Assembly: GCA_018105865.1 (NCBI GenBank)
Contig: CM030869.1
Span: 3,486,025 to 3,550,024, forward strand
DNA length: 64,000 bases
Reading direction: 5' to 3'
Source: Metaphire vulgaris
Lineage: Eukaryota; Annelida; Clitellata; Crassiclitellata; Megascolecidae
In this document: positions 47,165-59,165 of the stretch, piece by piece
How positions within the stretch are numbered: position 1 is the first letter of the stretch
Layout: the number at the start of each line of letters is the position of its first letter
Notes under the pieces: model-generated
The model's input: the letters and a program-made list of their open reading frames with translations, nothing else
Told to the model about the DNA's origin: nothing
Databases searched by the model: none
Made by a program: the position numbers and the translations under genes

Positions 47165-47189
47165 CGTGTTTACTGTGCATCCTCCCCAT
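47165..47189 (-). CDS. nkd: naked cuticle exon 1 (N-terminus), copy B
   Basis: Encodes MGRMHSKH plus one base before GTAAGTGAAT, as in copy A. It is the outermost nkd exon in the window. Whether both copies are real or one is an uncollapsed haplotype cannot be told from the sequence. Confidence 0.82.
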
Positions 47190-47902
47190 CGGATGCGTAT
47201 TCGACGCAGCGCGACGACTATCCGAGACTTGAAAAACAGCTTACGGAGGAGGACAACAACGCGAAAGCATTTAGAAGTACAGGTTTCCACAGAGAACTCG
47301 TTTAATTAAATCCAAAACATCAGACCTAAATGTCCCTCTCCAGGCGTTGTATGTTTCCAGGAAGCAGTGTTGTGCTCAGGGCCTTAAGCAGTAGTCATAT
47401 TGCATTCGAACGGTTATTAAACCCGACAGACCAGATACAGAGAAACACCTGGCCATCTCTATCCATCTGGGAAACACGCTTCCTCCTACAAACCAGCAGC
47501 GTTCGCTTCTAAGCGCTTCTAAAATCCGCACGAAACAAAGCGGTAGAACTAATCCGTCGCAGCCTTCATCTCTCCACCGAAAGAAAACGGATTTACCTAC
47601 AAACTTCGCCGCCCGGTGGCTGGCCGTAGTTACTACCGTTTCCTACCAGCGCCTCAATGCCAGCGACTGGCGGCGGTGGTAGTGATGATGGTGGTGGTGG
47701 TGGGGGGGGAGTAAGGAGAGCAGCCGTACCGAGCAGCGAGTTACTTAGTGCGATCGAACTGGAAAACGCCGGTGGAACACAACGACACTTCCAAGTTTAC
47801 CGACGCTGGCGGCTCGAATGACTGGTGCCGTGGTGCGTGGTTCAGCGAGGGATGGTTCGGAGGGGAGACGTGGGCGAAGGGGGCGAGGCGAGGGGAACGG
47901 CT

Positions 47903-47947
<45 letters not shown>

Positions 47948-48420
47948 GCGCAAGGGTTTCTTTGACATCGACGTGTCGACCAAAAGGTAGCCAAAATATC
48001 GAAAACCGAGTCATTTATATTGGCCAGTCGTAGACAGACATTTAATGCCGGCGATGATAAGACAGCGGCGGCGGTGTGGTGGTGGCGGTGGTGGTGGTGG
48101 TGGTGGTGGTGGTGGTGGTGATGGCAAATAGCGACCCCACCCCGCCCCATCCCCCTACCCCTACCCCAGTCACGCACTCGTGTTGTTATGAGCGCCGCAC
48201 TTGACTGCCATCAGTTCTGTTATCGACCCCACCCCACCCCCACTTCCCCCCTCTCCCCTCCCCGTCGACTCCCCATGCCCCGGAGGCAATGCAGCGCCAG
48301 CCACAGCTGAAGCATTGTTCGCATTGACGCAAAGATCAAACGTTTCTTTGATCGTGCCGACCGACCGACCGACGCGTACGTTCGCCTGTGTAACGGCTGA
48401 AAACGCTGTCCTATAGTAAA
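47190..48420 (-). promoter_or_regulatory. putative nkd 5' UTR and promoter region, copy B
   Basis: Duplicate of 37856-39060 with shorter GA/CAGA (47904-47947) and different GGT (48075-48120) tracts. No core element is claimed. Confidence 0.33.
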
Positions 48421-48874
48421 CCACAGACCCCCGAACCTTTACACTTTCCCTTCCTTACCACCCGCACCCCGATAGGTGGCGTCCTTTGCCTCATCAGAGA
48501 CTTTACCGACTTGCAGACAGTGTTTAACCTGTTATTCAACCGGTCGTTATATTGAACTGCCGTAGAGTTGGCAATATTTAACATATTTTAAACGATTTTC
48601 CCCAAAATTATTTACTATTTTAGCAATTTTAGTGTACCCCCTGGCAACAGCTGATGTACCCCTAGGTGTACATATACCACCGGTTGGGAACCGCTGTATA
48701 GTTTATAGGCTACTGTAGGCCTGCATACTCTTTTGCTAAACTTAATCTATGAAACTAAAAGCTAGTAACAGTAAAATGGATGAGGAACATCACAAATAAA
48801 ACCCTGCCTACATACATTCAGCTCATATGTGGACGTTGCTAGCACATGTTCTAGGGTTCGTCAGCACCCATATG

Positions 48875-49067
48875 CAGTGGCGGCTCCACCGGGGGGCAAG
48901 GGTGGACTGTGCCCCCCTATTGACTGCCTGGCCCCCCCAGTGGCCCCCCAGTTGGGACCTTATACTTAATGCTACATACATTGAACAACAAACGGTTGGC
49001 CCCCCATGATTAGAAGTTGCCACCCCAACGCCCCCCTCCCACTTGCCAAATCCTAGAGCCGCTGCTG
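48875..49067. mobile_element. hAT-like MITE, CAGTGGCGGCTCC family, complete
   Basis: Starts CAGTGGCGGCTCC and ends AGAGCCGCTGCTG, with perfect 8-bp duplication CCCATATG. Confidence 0.93.
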
Positions 49068-50504
49068 CCCATATGCCACTAAGACACTTCCAAAAACGGT
49101 AGGGCCTAAAGCACACGGTTAGCCAAGATATTTTAAATGCCTAAGAAACCATTTATAACCGTGCCTTTCACGAGGGAATTACTGTATACAGTACTTACAG
49201 TTTGTACTTAAAAAATTACAAGAAGTTTCTAATTGGCGGAGCATGGGCTTCCACAGAAATTTTTTCCAGAGGTGCAAAACAAGCTATTGTGACGAAAGAA
49301 ACAAGTAATTTTACTCTTTTCATAACTCCACAATTTTTCCAGGGGGTGCAATTGCGTCCCCTTGCACCCCCTCCGGACGCCCATGTGGCAGAGGTTATCG
49401 GGCTTTGACTGGGCCGCCGGGATACAGAGAGATTCCCGGTGGGACCGCCGAACGCCAAGATATTAACTTAAGAAAATATAAGATATTTCGTAGCTTGTAG
49501 ATGATTAGAATACTTTGAATCTAGAAATGATGTATGCGGGTTAGCGACCTGGTAAACGTCGTAAAGAGTCTGACAAGCAAAAAATGTCATTGTCGCTTTT
49601 TTACACTTGATTTACAACTCCAACGTCATAAAAAGTAGTTTGACACAAGCAAAAAGTTCATTCCAGTTTTCACAGGCTATAATTATGTGCATTTTATTTC
49701 CTGCCTTCCCCGTGTTCTTTCTGAAGCTATTTGACCTGTAGGCCATGCATACACAAATACAAATATATTCATGCATGCACATGTACACGAATGCGTACAA
49801 TACAAATTTATGTGTTTATCATTATACGTGTTTATATTTTCATTTGATTTAATTTATTGCAGAAATGGGCTTATATCTGCCATAGCATTTTGCGCTTTGC
49901 TATTCCATTAAGTAACTTTGACAATTATTTAACCTTGCGGTTGAGCGAATTTCTCGTATGTATGTTCTAATTCCGCATTCTAAAAAAGGTGTCAAATTGA
50001 TGAAATTGCAAGTCACTGATTTGAAAGCTTCTAGATCAAGAGCATTTTAAAGTTAAATTCCTCTAATAAAACGGATTTTTACTGAATCTTTATTAGGTTG
50101 CAGTGATTTAATTCGATGCTTAATAATTTCTCATGATATTTATATTTATATGCTTTACATTGGCGCCACAAGAATTGCTCGGCATTCGATAGGTGGCGCA
50201 GCAATGAACGTAGAAGAAAAAAGTGGGGAAGCCGAACCCCTGTACCTTCCCCATTCCCTACCGTAGCCTCTCCAAATGGGGGACTTGCGCCTAAAGGTCT
50301 AATAGAAGTCTACGCCTATGCTTGAAATAAAAACGAACAGCGAATTCTTTTAAGAGTTCATGGTTGCGCTTGATTGTGAACAGCTTCAAGATCTAGCAAA
50401 TCGAATGGATATAGGAAGAACATGTCTGACATTCAGCGCAAACTGTGAACCACAATTTAGCTTAATGAATGAATATGTCGAAGAACAAGATAAGGAATCA
50501 ATTA
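49068..50504. other. intergenic DNA with MITE remnants
   Basis: A decayed element at about 49220-49390 (ggagcatgggcttccacaga to ctccggacgcccatg) and 'ctgacaagcaaaaaatgtca' near 49570. A 75-codon open frame at 50360-50587 is part of the hAT-like repeat and not a gene. Confidence 0.45.
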
Positions 50505-51345
50505 GAAGAGGATTTCCTAAACATTTGCGAACTGCGCCCAACGTCAGCGGTTTTGTAACCTGCCGCGACCCTAATAAGAATATTTAATATTTAACCCCTT
50601 AACCGTGTATTTAACTGTAACTCAATGTAAAATGGACGGATATATCCGGGATCCCCAGTTAAGGGGTTAAAATGCATTACGCCACCTGGTGAACGTCGGT
50701 TGAAAGGAATCTTCTGAGTTTTGAATAAATGGCTAAACAAAAGCTCTGATTAAATTCGAATGAAAATATGGCAAATATAATAGGCAGAATTATTCATAGT
50801 TTTACCAAATAAGACAAGGGGAGAGAATTAAATATTGAAATTTCTTAAAATTGTCTTCCTTAAACTTTTGCCAGAAACATACCTTTATTACGCGTCTTAG
50901 AAATCCTATGAGTAAGGCAAACTCGTTTAACCGTTGGGATGATTTTTTGATTGGCGTGGAGACAGATTCCGATTGTTAACGGAATTTCAGAGCAAAATGA
51001 TCGGATACGCTTTCCTGGCGTTATTGCAATATAAGATTAATTTTAAAAAGTACTGTGGGACAGGGTTTCCCAAACTTTTAGTCAGCGGCTTTGTAACATG
51101 CCGCAACCCCGAAAGCTCGTTGTCAAATAAATTAGGTAGATCATCTAAACATTTAACATAAGCTGTACATGGAGTGTTGCAGGCATATAAACTTCTTTAA
51201 ACCTAAGCCTACTTGCAACTTTCAAGGCTTGTGACTTTGTGGTATTGGTTAGCAAATGACTCCTTAGAATCTAATTCCGCGTTACCCCGCGACCCACTAG
51301 ACTGAGTCCTGCGATCCGCTTTTGGGTGGTGACCCTCAGTTTGAG
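50505..51345. mobile_element. hAT-like composite repeat, inverted copy
   Basis: Reverse complement of 18578-19382 (aacatacctttattacgcgt; ataagattaattttaaaaag; gaccctcagtttgagaagca). Carries the 80-bp TTAA element at 50591-50670. Confidence 0.7.
50591..50670. mobile_element. 80-bp TTAA-flanked micro-MITE, copy 3
   Basis: TTAA + CCCCTTAACCGTG to CAGTTAAGGGG + TTAA. Differs from copy 2 by a single base in the interior that I can see (ccaggatcc versus ccgggatcc). Confidence 0.8.
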
Positions 51346-51408
51346 AAGCATTGAATTTAGAGGAATGCCATGTAGACATGATGATGCGCATTAAGAGTCA
51401 TCTTCTTG

Positions 51409-54400
51409 CAGTGGCGGCTCTAGGATTTGGCAAGTGGGGGGCCGTTGCGGTGGCAACTTCTAATCTATTTATTTATTTATTTATTTATTGAAAGTTAAGA
51501 TTTTTGTGGTGAATCGACCTAGAAGGACTACTCGAACACATTACATAGTACATGAATAATAGGCCTATAGGTCAGGATCTATCAGAATAGCTGATCTCGA
51601 ACAGCCAAGTCTTCAGTCGCTTCTTAAATATGTCCAGAGAAGTTGATGTTTGGACAGAAATGGGAAGACGATTCCAGGCTTTCGCTGCAGTAACCGGGAA
51701 GGCACGGTCGCCGGCAGTGGCAAGGCGTGTGCGCGGCACGAGGAGTGCTTGAGTGGAGCCAGATCGCAGACGCCTTCTACTGTCTATGTCTGCCGATCTC
51801 TGGAGTTCACACTGGAGATAGGAGGGACCGATGTCATGCAAGCACCGATAGACGAGGGTTGCCAGTTTATAAATTCTCTCGGGGACTGAGAGCCAGTGTA
51901 GGTCGATCAACAGTGGCGTGATGTGATCGTACTTCCTTGATTGATGGATCAGGCGTGCAGCCGCATGAAGTACGCTCTGGAGTCTGTCGAGGAGGTATTT
52001 CGGGAGCCCTGCTAAGGTGGCGTTGCCGTAGTCAAGTTTAGTGATTACTAAGGCACTGATCAAAGTCTTCAGGGCATTCAGAGATACATATTTTCGTATG
52101 CTGCGAATTAACCGCAGTGCTGCAAAGCAGCTGGCGACGGTGCGTGTCACGTGTTGCCTCGTCGTGGCGGTATTATCGATATAGATGCCGAGATTTCTGA
52201 CATAGGGGCTTGGATGGATATCGTGACCATTGATCCGGACCGAAGTGGATTGGAGCAGGTGCTGCTGTCTTCCGGTTGCCATCCATAAGATTTCTGTCTT
52301 CGCAGTATTGAGCTGGAGACGATTTGAGCCTAGCCATTCTGTCATTTCAGCGACACAGTTCATAATTCGTGATTGGAGTTGTTGGGTTAGAGCTGAGTGA
52401 CAACTCCCATATACTTGGGTATCATCTGCATATAGGTGTCCCTGCAGATCATGCTTGTGAGCTATGTCGAGTAGATCGACCAAGTATAATGCAAAGAGGA
52501 TGGGTCAGAGGACTGAACACCTGAGGGACCCCATTCGTGACTGGGTAATTCTCCGATGTTGAGTTGGCACAGCGTACAGAGTAAGTGCGCTGGTTAAGGT
52601 ATGATGAGAACCATGCAAGTGCGGTGCCACCAACTCCGTAAAGTTATTTCAGCCTCTTCAGCAGAGTGTCGTGGTCGACAGTATCGAACGCTGAAGTCAG
52701 GTCTAGTAGTATCAGTGCCGCTACCTTTCCGGTGTCGAGTTCACGTAGGATATCTGCAATTACCTTCAGGACCGCTGTCTCGGTCGAGTGTGAGGCGCGG
52801 TAGGCCGACTGCAGACTTGGAAGCAGCCAGTGAGTCGTCAGATATTGGTTGAGCTGACTTGCTGCAAAGGCGCTCCAGTAAGCTTAGAAAGAACCGATAG
52901 GTTGGAGATCGGTCGATATGATTTGACATCTGAGAGGTCAGAGTTAGATTTCTTGATCCGAGGAACAACATAAGCGGTCTTAAAAATAGTAGGCACTGTC
53001 CCCGAGGAGATCGAGCGATTGAAGAGCTCAGTGATAAACGGAGTTAAAAATTCAGCACTCTCTTTGAGTAGACTAGTTGGTAATGGGTCCAAGGAGCAGT
53101 GTTTGTCCGGGAGTGCCCGTATGCTTGCGGCGACTTCTTCTACCGTCAGCGCTCGGAGGGTGCAGAACGAGTGGAGGGGATTTGCTGGTTTGAACGTTGG
53201 CGGAGCATACATTTCAGTGGCAGTGCGTATTCCCGCACTTTTTTCCCTGATACACTCAGCGAAGAGCTCAGCTTTAATCGAGTCGGACACTTGTGTACAT
53301 CCACGTCCGAGAAGCGCGTCTAGAGTCCGCCATTGCTGTGCGGATTGCCCAGCTTCCACTTTTTCATTCCAGAATAATTCTTTTTTTCGTCGGAGAAGTC
53401 TTCTGTATGATTTACGTTGCGCTTCCCAGCTTTGCGTAACCTCCTGGACTTCAGATTGTTGCGCCCGACGCATAAGGCGTTCTTTTCCTCGCAACGCCCT
53501 TTTTGCCTCACGACATTCATCATCGAACCAGGGGTCCGAGGGGCGTCGGCGACATGTGACAGTTGTAGCTGGAGCAAGTTTGTTTAATACTGTAATGATC
53601 TCTTTATTATATAGTTCTGCCATTTCATCCACGTCCATCTCCGCCCACGCTTCGTTATTACAGAGTGAGGAATGCCTGAGTTCTCGCTGGAAGGCGTGTA
53701 AATCGAGCTTGCTCCATGCACGACGAGTGGTTGAAGCGTAGATCGGGCTGGGGCGTGCAAGCGCTACATCCCACAGGAGAAGGTGATGGTCGGAGAGTCC
53801 GGCGTTGACCACTGACACTGGCAAAGGAACGGTTTCTCCACGGACGGCGACGATATCGAGGACCCCTCCAGCGGCATGTGTCGCATTAGTAAGTTTGAGG
53901 ATGAAATTGTAGGTGTCAAAGAGTTCTTTCAGTTGTATACTTGCGGGGTCTTCTAATCTGTCTAGACGCACATTGAAGTCCCCCACTACATAGATTGAGT
54001 CTGTAAGCGAGGCCAAGTGGCTCAGAAGTTCAGACAGCTCTGCAAAGAATAGCTGAGATATTGCCGCTGATCCAGGTCTGTATATTACTGCTATCACACA
54101 TGACGACTCTGAGGTGACACGCGCGCAGACGTATTCGAAGGTATGGGCGATCATTGGAATTTCCATCCTCATCATACGAATCCCAGGTGTGGCGCAGATT
54201 GCCACTCCACCGTGATTGGAGGACAGTTTCTCTATCTCTCGTGTAGAGCGTCTGCGAGCTTGCTCGACGACTGTATATCTATCCTGGAGTAGTCGTCCGA
54301 TCCATGCTGAGTTTGAGTCATGCCAGGTCTCACACAGGCATAGAACCTGGGTTCTAAGATCTCGACTCAGTTCTAGTAAGTCATCCAGCTTATGGTTTAC

Positions 54401-54846
54401 TGCACGGATGTTTAGCAAGCCGAACTTTAGAGTTCTATTTGCACCAAGTGAAAGACGGTGACAGTGAACTGGTTGTAGCTCCCTAGGTCGAACACACTCA
54501 TGTATCTGAGGGTTGCTTCTGACTGAGCTAGCTACAATATACACTCCATTCGTTAAACTTGTAAGGAGTGGTTTATATCGTCGTCTTCCTCCTCTTTTTC
54601 CGCGATGGCGATGGGCTTTACGCATGTAGGTCTCATAGAGTCTGAGAATCCCAAATTCAGATAGCGTTTCAACGACGCAAGGTGCAGGACGACCACCGTG
54701 ACAGCAAGCCAGCAGCTCTGTCGACGTATAACGTCATGGGGGAGCAACCATTTGTTGTTTAATGTATGTAGCATTAAGTATATGGTCCCAACTGGGGGGC
54801 CAGGCACTCAATAGGGGGTACGGGCCCCCTGGCGGAGCCGCCACTG
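51409..54846. mobile_element. CAGTGGCGGCTCC MITE split by a retrotransposon
   Basis: Left part 51409-51465 (CAGTGGCGGCTCTAGG to ggcaacttctaatc) and right part 54734-54846 (tcatgggg to GCGGAGCCGCCACTG). The outer 8-bp duplication TCTTCTTG is intact at 51401-51408 and 54847-54854, so the two parts were one element before the retrotransposon arrived. Confidence 0.95.
51466..54733 (-). mobile_element. L2/CR1-like non-LTR retrotransposon, near full length, inactive
   Basis: 3.27-kb element read on the minus strand. From 54625 it encodes an apurinic-type endonuclease (LNIRAVNHKL, LCLCETW, YVVGDFNVRLDRL, SDHHLLLWDV) and then reverse transcriptase (SYRPISNLSVLSKL; in other frames HSTETAVLKVIADIL, SAFDTVDHDTLL, then LYADDTQVYGS from 52483). 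The C-terminus AWNRLPISVQTSTSLDIFKK ends at 51572. Frameshifts near 52950 and 52500 and an internal TAA after DTLLKRLK inactivate it. The 3' end is an (AAAT)n tail (51466-51490 on the plus strand). Target duplication is at most 2 bp, typical of this clade. No separate ORF1 is present. Confidence 0.92.
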
Positions 54847-54854
54847 TCTTCTTG

Positions 54855-55684
54855 GAGCAAGCGTAACTGACCTGGATCGAATGGGCACATAGTAAGGATT
54901 GAAGAGAAACTCTAAAGACATGAATATCATAATCCCTTTGCAAATTTGTAATGCTTGATTTGTGATGCTTGAATTTTTAAACCAATGAATGTCTTATATG
55001 GTTAGACCTCGTGTGTAATCAGGGATATTTTTACACCCCTCTAACACCTCCCCAATTTGAGGTCGACATCCCCTCCCAAAATTTGGTAATGTGACAATGG
55101 TATGCATACAAAATGCATACTAATTAGCTCCGGACAACCCCCTAATTTCAGGTCGACACCCCCCCAAATTCACAATTCTAGAACTACAGCGTATCCCCGT
55201 GTGTAATCATAGTTGTAAACTATTACTGTATTATGGCTCCAGACTTGAGCCCAAACTGTCTGAGAGGCTACCATAGATACGGGAAAGGTATAGAGTTTTG
55301 TTCCCCACTTTTTCATCCAAGTTTACACCAATGTTTATATTATAAACTGGTTGGAAAATTGCAAGCGGCTGATCATTGGCCGATAACAGTGTTCTGAGAC
55401 GTATTAGCTTATTAGCAAATCAGTAATGCTGATTTCGGACAAATTCTCGGCGTGCACAGAAGCCGACTTTCCACGTACAATTTTGCACACAAGAAATTTC
55501 ATGCACACACGGAGTACAAAATACAGTATTGGAGGGACCATTGCCCTGGAGGTTATCAGATGACAAGGCAAATTTTGGCACAGTAACTTTCGGAAACTAT
55601 GCTTAAAAGTTTAACCAACAAGAATGGACTTTTTCCGCAAAAATGTTTCTTTAATCATGAGAGAGTTATACAGAGATGCTCATT
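54855..55684. other. intergenic DNA downstream of SURF6
   Basis: Includes a GTCGACCTCAAATTGAGG-family repeat at 55015-55200 and a scrap similar to 14500-14560 (ccccactttttcatccaagt). A minus-strand ATTAAA (55655-55650) lies about 30 bp beyond the SURF6 stop and could serve as its poly(A) signal. Confidence 0.45.
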
Positions 55685-56304
55685 TTAGTCTTTAAAAACA
55701 ACACGTCCTCGCTTCCGCGCGCGCTTTATTTTTTTGTCGAATCGAGCCTGCTTCTTCTTATCTATGTTCTCTTTTCGTTTTTCTTGTCTACTAAATATTT
55801 TCTTTTTAACGTCTTTATCTCGGATTTTCCACTGAGTCTTTCTCTTTTGTTTCAGTTTTTCTTTCTTTTTCAGAGCTGATCTCAGATAATCCTCACTGTC
55901 TCTAACTTTCACTCCATCGGCCTTGGCCAGAACCTTCTTCCACAGAAGTTTCTCTCTGGCCACTTTTGCGGCCTCCGTATCGTTTTCCTCCAGCTTCTGG
56001 ATTTTACCTTTTTGCTTTTCAACTTTTTCCAGCATCATTTTATAATTCTTCCCAGTTGGAAGACCACGGGTTTTCTTCTTCTTCTTCGCGACTGCAGAAT
56101 CACCAACTTCCAGTTTTGAGAATAAAATACTTCCTTCAATATTAAAAGCTTTGGAATCTTTGACTATTTTTGACTTATCCTCGCTTCCCTCTTTCGAATT
56201 ATTTTCAGTTTTTGGCTTCTTTGTTTTCTGCTTCTTTCTCTCCTTCTTCAATTTCCGCTTCATTCTTAACTTCTCACGATCCTTTTCGGTGCTTGCTTTC
56301 TTTC
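55685..56304 (-). CDS. surf6: SURF6 homologue, exon 3 (terminal)
   Basis: Encodes the conserved SURF6 domain, a nucleolar RNA-binding protein needed for ribosome biogenesis. The exon starts after a tttgtttcag acceptor at phase 1. The in-frame ATG upstream (56320) is intronic and not the start. The protein is very Lys-rich: KKKKKTRGLPTGKNYKMML, then VAREKLLWKKVLAKADGVKV, then RDSEDYLRSALKKKEK and RFDKKIKRARKRGRV, with the stop at 55685. This order matches human SURF6 (TGKNYRALLE; KAEGVKIRDDERLLQEALKRKEK; RRLLRARKKGR). The whole predicted protein is 271 residues, shorter than the 361 of human. Confidence 0.93.
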
Positions 56305-56444
56305 CTGAAACAAAAGCCATTAATCACAACAACTTACAAAACTCTGTCGATAAAACTGAAGCTAAACTTTAAATTTCCATTTTGGCAATTGTTAGATTTC
56401 TCTGAATTTCTTATAATAATAATTCTATTTTAGCAAGAGCCAAC

Positions 56445-56613
56445 CAGTGTTTAATCTAGACTCTGGACTCCGGGGGGAAACTGAGAAACCGGGGGGGAGT
56501 CAGCTAGGGGGCTGCTGTTAGTTGATATAGTATGCCAAAATTTTCAGGGGGATTTTAAATTTCCTGGGGAAAAAGGGTGATTTTCCCCCGGAAACGGCCT
56601 AGATTAAACCCTG
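56445..56613. mobile_element. hAT-like MITE, CAGTGTTTAATCTAG family, in SURF6 intron 2
   Basis: Ends CAGTGTTTAATCTAGAC and CTAGATTAAACCCTG with perfect 8-bp duplication GAGCCAAC. Confidence 0.94.
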
Positions 56614-57241
56614 GAGCCAACTCCCTACAAAAACTATTTTAAAAATTGCATAACTGCATAAATGGTGGGCCGATAAAACCGGTACTACACTGTTTCATTG
56701 TAAGGGTCCATACATATAGTACGTACTCACTGGGGGGTCCGATTTTGGAGATTTTTCCTATGTACGCTATGTGCAACAGGGGAGGGGGTGTGAAAATCTG
56801 ACTTTTTTCGTATAGTATATGGTTGAACCCAACTATTTTCACAAACACTCTGTCAAAATGCATGAAATTTGGTGTACCTCTGCAACCTCATATCCTGAAT
56901 GCAGCCATTCAAGTTTTTATTTCAAATTACAAAGTGCAGTGGCGCCACCTAGCAAACACCAGTCTATGGTACGCTGTGGCTTTAGCACTCAAAATGACAT
57001 GGATGACATTATACTGTATCTGCTGGAAGCAAAAAAGTGGTATTTGATTTTTCAGCCTTCTATATTTCTTCCTTCAAAATACTTTGCACTGCTACTAATA
57101 ATCTGGTTTACAACTAAGATGGACATATCCCACTTTGGTTTTTGAATGAACCACATGATCACATGATCACAAATATACCATGGCCACAAAAAATAAAAAC
57201 AGAAAAAAATTTATGTCCTTGAAATTTTATAACCTTATTAC
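56614..57241 (-). other. SURF6 intron 2, remainder
   Basis: Single-copy-looking AT-rich intron. The open frames at 56639-57145 have no coding features. Confidence 0.55.
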
Positions 57242-57295
57242 CTAACGTGATCAGTTTAGCCTGAAGCTTTTCCTGAAGATCAATTCTGCTTTGTC
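57242..57295 (-). CDS. surf6: SURF6 homologue, exon 2
   Basis: 54-bp exon between a gcatttacag acceptor and a TTAG|GTAATA donor, phase 1 to phase 1. Reads QSRIDLQEKLQAKLITL. The same kind of segment (LRQKLHEKI) precedes the Lys-rich part in vertebrate SURF6. Joins to GKKASTEKDREK in exon 3. Confidence 0.88.
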
Positions 57296-58251
57296 CTGTA
57301 AATGCAAAACGTGAAAATTAACAAGACATTTAAATAATAGGTGTGCATAAACACAAACTAATGATATATCTGAATCAATCTTTATGCATTCTACAATAAC
57401 GTATATAATAAACACATCTGTGTTTTGAAGTGAACATTAGACAACATCCAATTGTTGATGAACAATTGCTGGGGTTTATAGTGACGACATTTGGCCTGAA
57501 TAGACAACATTATATTTTGGATGGGATTAAGTCTTGGGGAGGTAATTCTTGTGACACAAGACCGTGAAAGCTGGAAAAGGATTGTCTGGTCGGCTGCTGG
57601 TCTCAACGGTTCCTGAGGGGACTTAAAATTGATGATGATCATGATAATTCCAACGTATTCCGGTAGTTTTTGTGGGCTATAGGTGGGTGCAGACTATATG
57701 TGGGCACGGGCAATGTGAGTGAAAATACGGTAAGTTACATATCCACTACATGCAGAATGTTAACAATGGTAGGGTATGCACGTTGAAAAGCTGGGAGCCA
57801 GGTCTGTGGATGGTTTTGCCATGCAGCAAATTATAAAACCATAGCTGACAGTGTCTAGAACACACATCAAATTATAATACAAGCAATCGAGCTGTCAGTA
57901 GCTGTGAAATGCACCACACTATGACATTTATCAGACTATGTGTTAACATATAGGCCTAGTAGAATATTGGACTAAAATCTTGGTGGATTAACAAACTAGG
58001 TTATAACAGAATAGATAAGATTTAACAGGTTCCTGAATTAATTTTATCCAGTTAAACTCCCAGCTTTTCAACATACATATTCTGCCATTGTTAGCATATT
58101 CTGCCATTGTTAGCATTCTGTATTTAGTGGATATGTAACTTACCGTATTTTCCTGCACATTGCCTGCACCCGCATATAGTCTGCACCCACCTATATAGTA
58201 TTACTTAAAGATTATGTCAGGAGTCCACTGGAGTTAATTGAGGAATATTAC
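57296..58251 (-). other. SURF6 intron 1
   Basis: Contains a loose inverted pair around 57690-57800 and 58060-58200 (ggtgggtgcagactatatgt / catatagtctgcacccacct; atggtagggtatgcacgttg-like) that could be the ends of a transposon of about 530 bp (57675-58200). Confidence 0.5.
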
Positions 58252-58393
58252 CTTCGGAATGTATCGTCACCACACGCTGGTCATTGTCTTGGTCTGCATC
58301 ATCACCCGATGCCAGCTGCTTTGGAAGACTACTCAGAAGATTTTTGAAATGCTGAGAAGACATTCTCAGCTGCTCTGTAACATCGCCTGCCAT
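58252..58393 (-). CDS. surf6: SURF6 homologue, exon 1 (start)
   Basis: Starts MAGDVTEQLRMSSQ and continues HFKNLLSSLPKQLA and GDDADQDNDQRVVTIHSE, 47 codons plus one base, ending at a GAAG|GTAATA donor in phase 1. The phase matches exon 2 (GA CAA). An acidic linker follows the short helical N-terminus. The start is the first ATG after stops in the minus frame. The gene is divergent to SEPHS1, about 4 kb away. Confidence 0.88.
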
Positions 58394-58580
58394 TTAAATC
58401 TGTGTAAAAACCCAATGCACAAATGAAGTTCAATGACAAACACAAATAAACTTCTTCCACAACTGGAAAAAAGGCATTCCGATTTTTTAAACAATCGAGA
58501 CAGTTCTTCTGCAATTAAGTTTGCTCTTGGCATTTGTTATAAAAATCCAATACTTAGAATCAGATACAAGCATTACTTAA

Positions 58581-58977
58581 CCTCCTTATTGGTAAGAGCG
58601 TAGGCTATACGTCCAAGGAATCTGATGCTGAAAGGGTTATGGGCATACCGTATGCATTCGAATCTACAGGTATATGGGGCGGCTGAGACCACCCATTTAA
58701 ATGCTTCTGTGGCATGACCACATGAAAGCAGTAATTTGCTTAATTGTTCTCTAGCAAACGAGGTATGCAAGTGGACGCTCTGGCCCCTATTGAATGGCGT
58801 GCCTCTATTATTGGCACATCCAGGTGTCAAATGATTGTGCATTGATACACATTTTGGCCTGAGGCAAAACCAGGGGAACAATGACTGGTCTGACAGGTGG
58901 TCCTTCAGAAGCAATGTAAAAAATGCAATTCAACGCTTTCTGAATGGAAAAGTGCCAAAAAATTTCATGCCAAGGAG
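58581..58977. mobile_element. piggyBac-type MITE, TTAA flanked
   Basis: 397 bp flanked by TTAA (58577-58580 and 58978-58981). Inverted ends are CCTCCTTATTGG and CATGCCAAGGAGG. The 113-codon minus-strand frame across it shows no transposase motif. Confidence 0.85.
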
Positions 58978-58997
58978 GTTAAAGATTCACTCGTATC

Positions 58998-59165
58998 AAC
59001 TATAGCAGTGTTTCCCAAACTGTGGATTGTGACCCAAAATTGGGTCGTAGGGCTCAGTCTAATGGGTCACTTGGTAGCACAAAATTAGATTCAAGAGTTT
59101 CGTTTTCTAATCACTACCATAATGTCCATAGCGTTGAAAGTTACAAGCAGGCTTAGTTCTAAAAA
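58998..59165. mobile_element. hAT-like repeat, TGTGGGTCGCGACC family, one end
   Basis: 'cagtgtttcccaaactgtgg' and 'tgggtcgtagggctcagtct', as at 18578 and 21960. The right end is missing. Confidence 0.7.

Noticed and set aside
56305..56320. MAFVS as the SURF6 start
   Set aside because: It overlaps the pyrimidine-rich acceptor tttgtttcag. The real N-terminus is encoded at 58393 with matching phases.
58573..58914. 113-codon minus-strand gene
   Set aside because: It lies almost wholly inside the TTAA-flanked MITE and has no recognisable domain.
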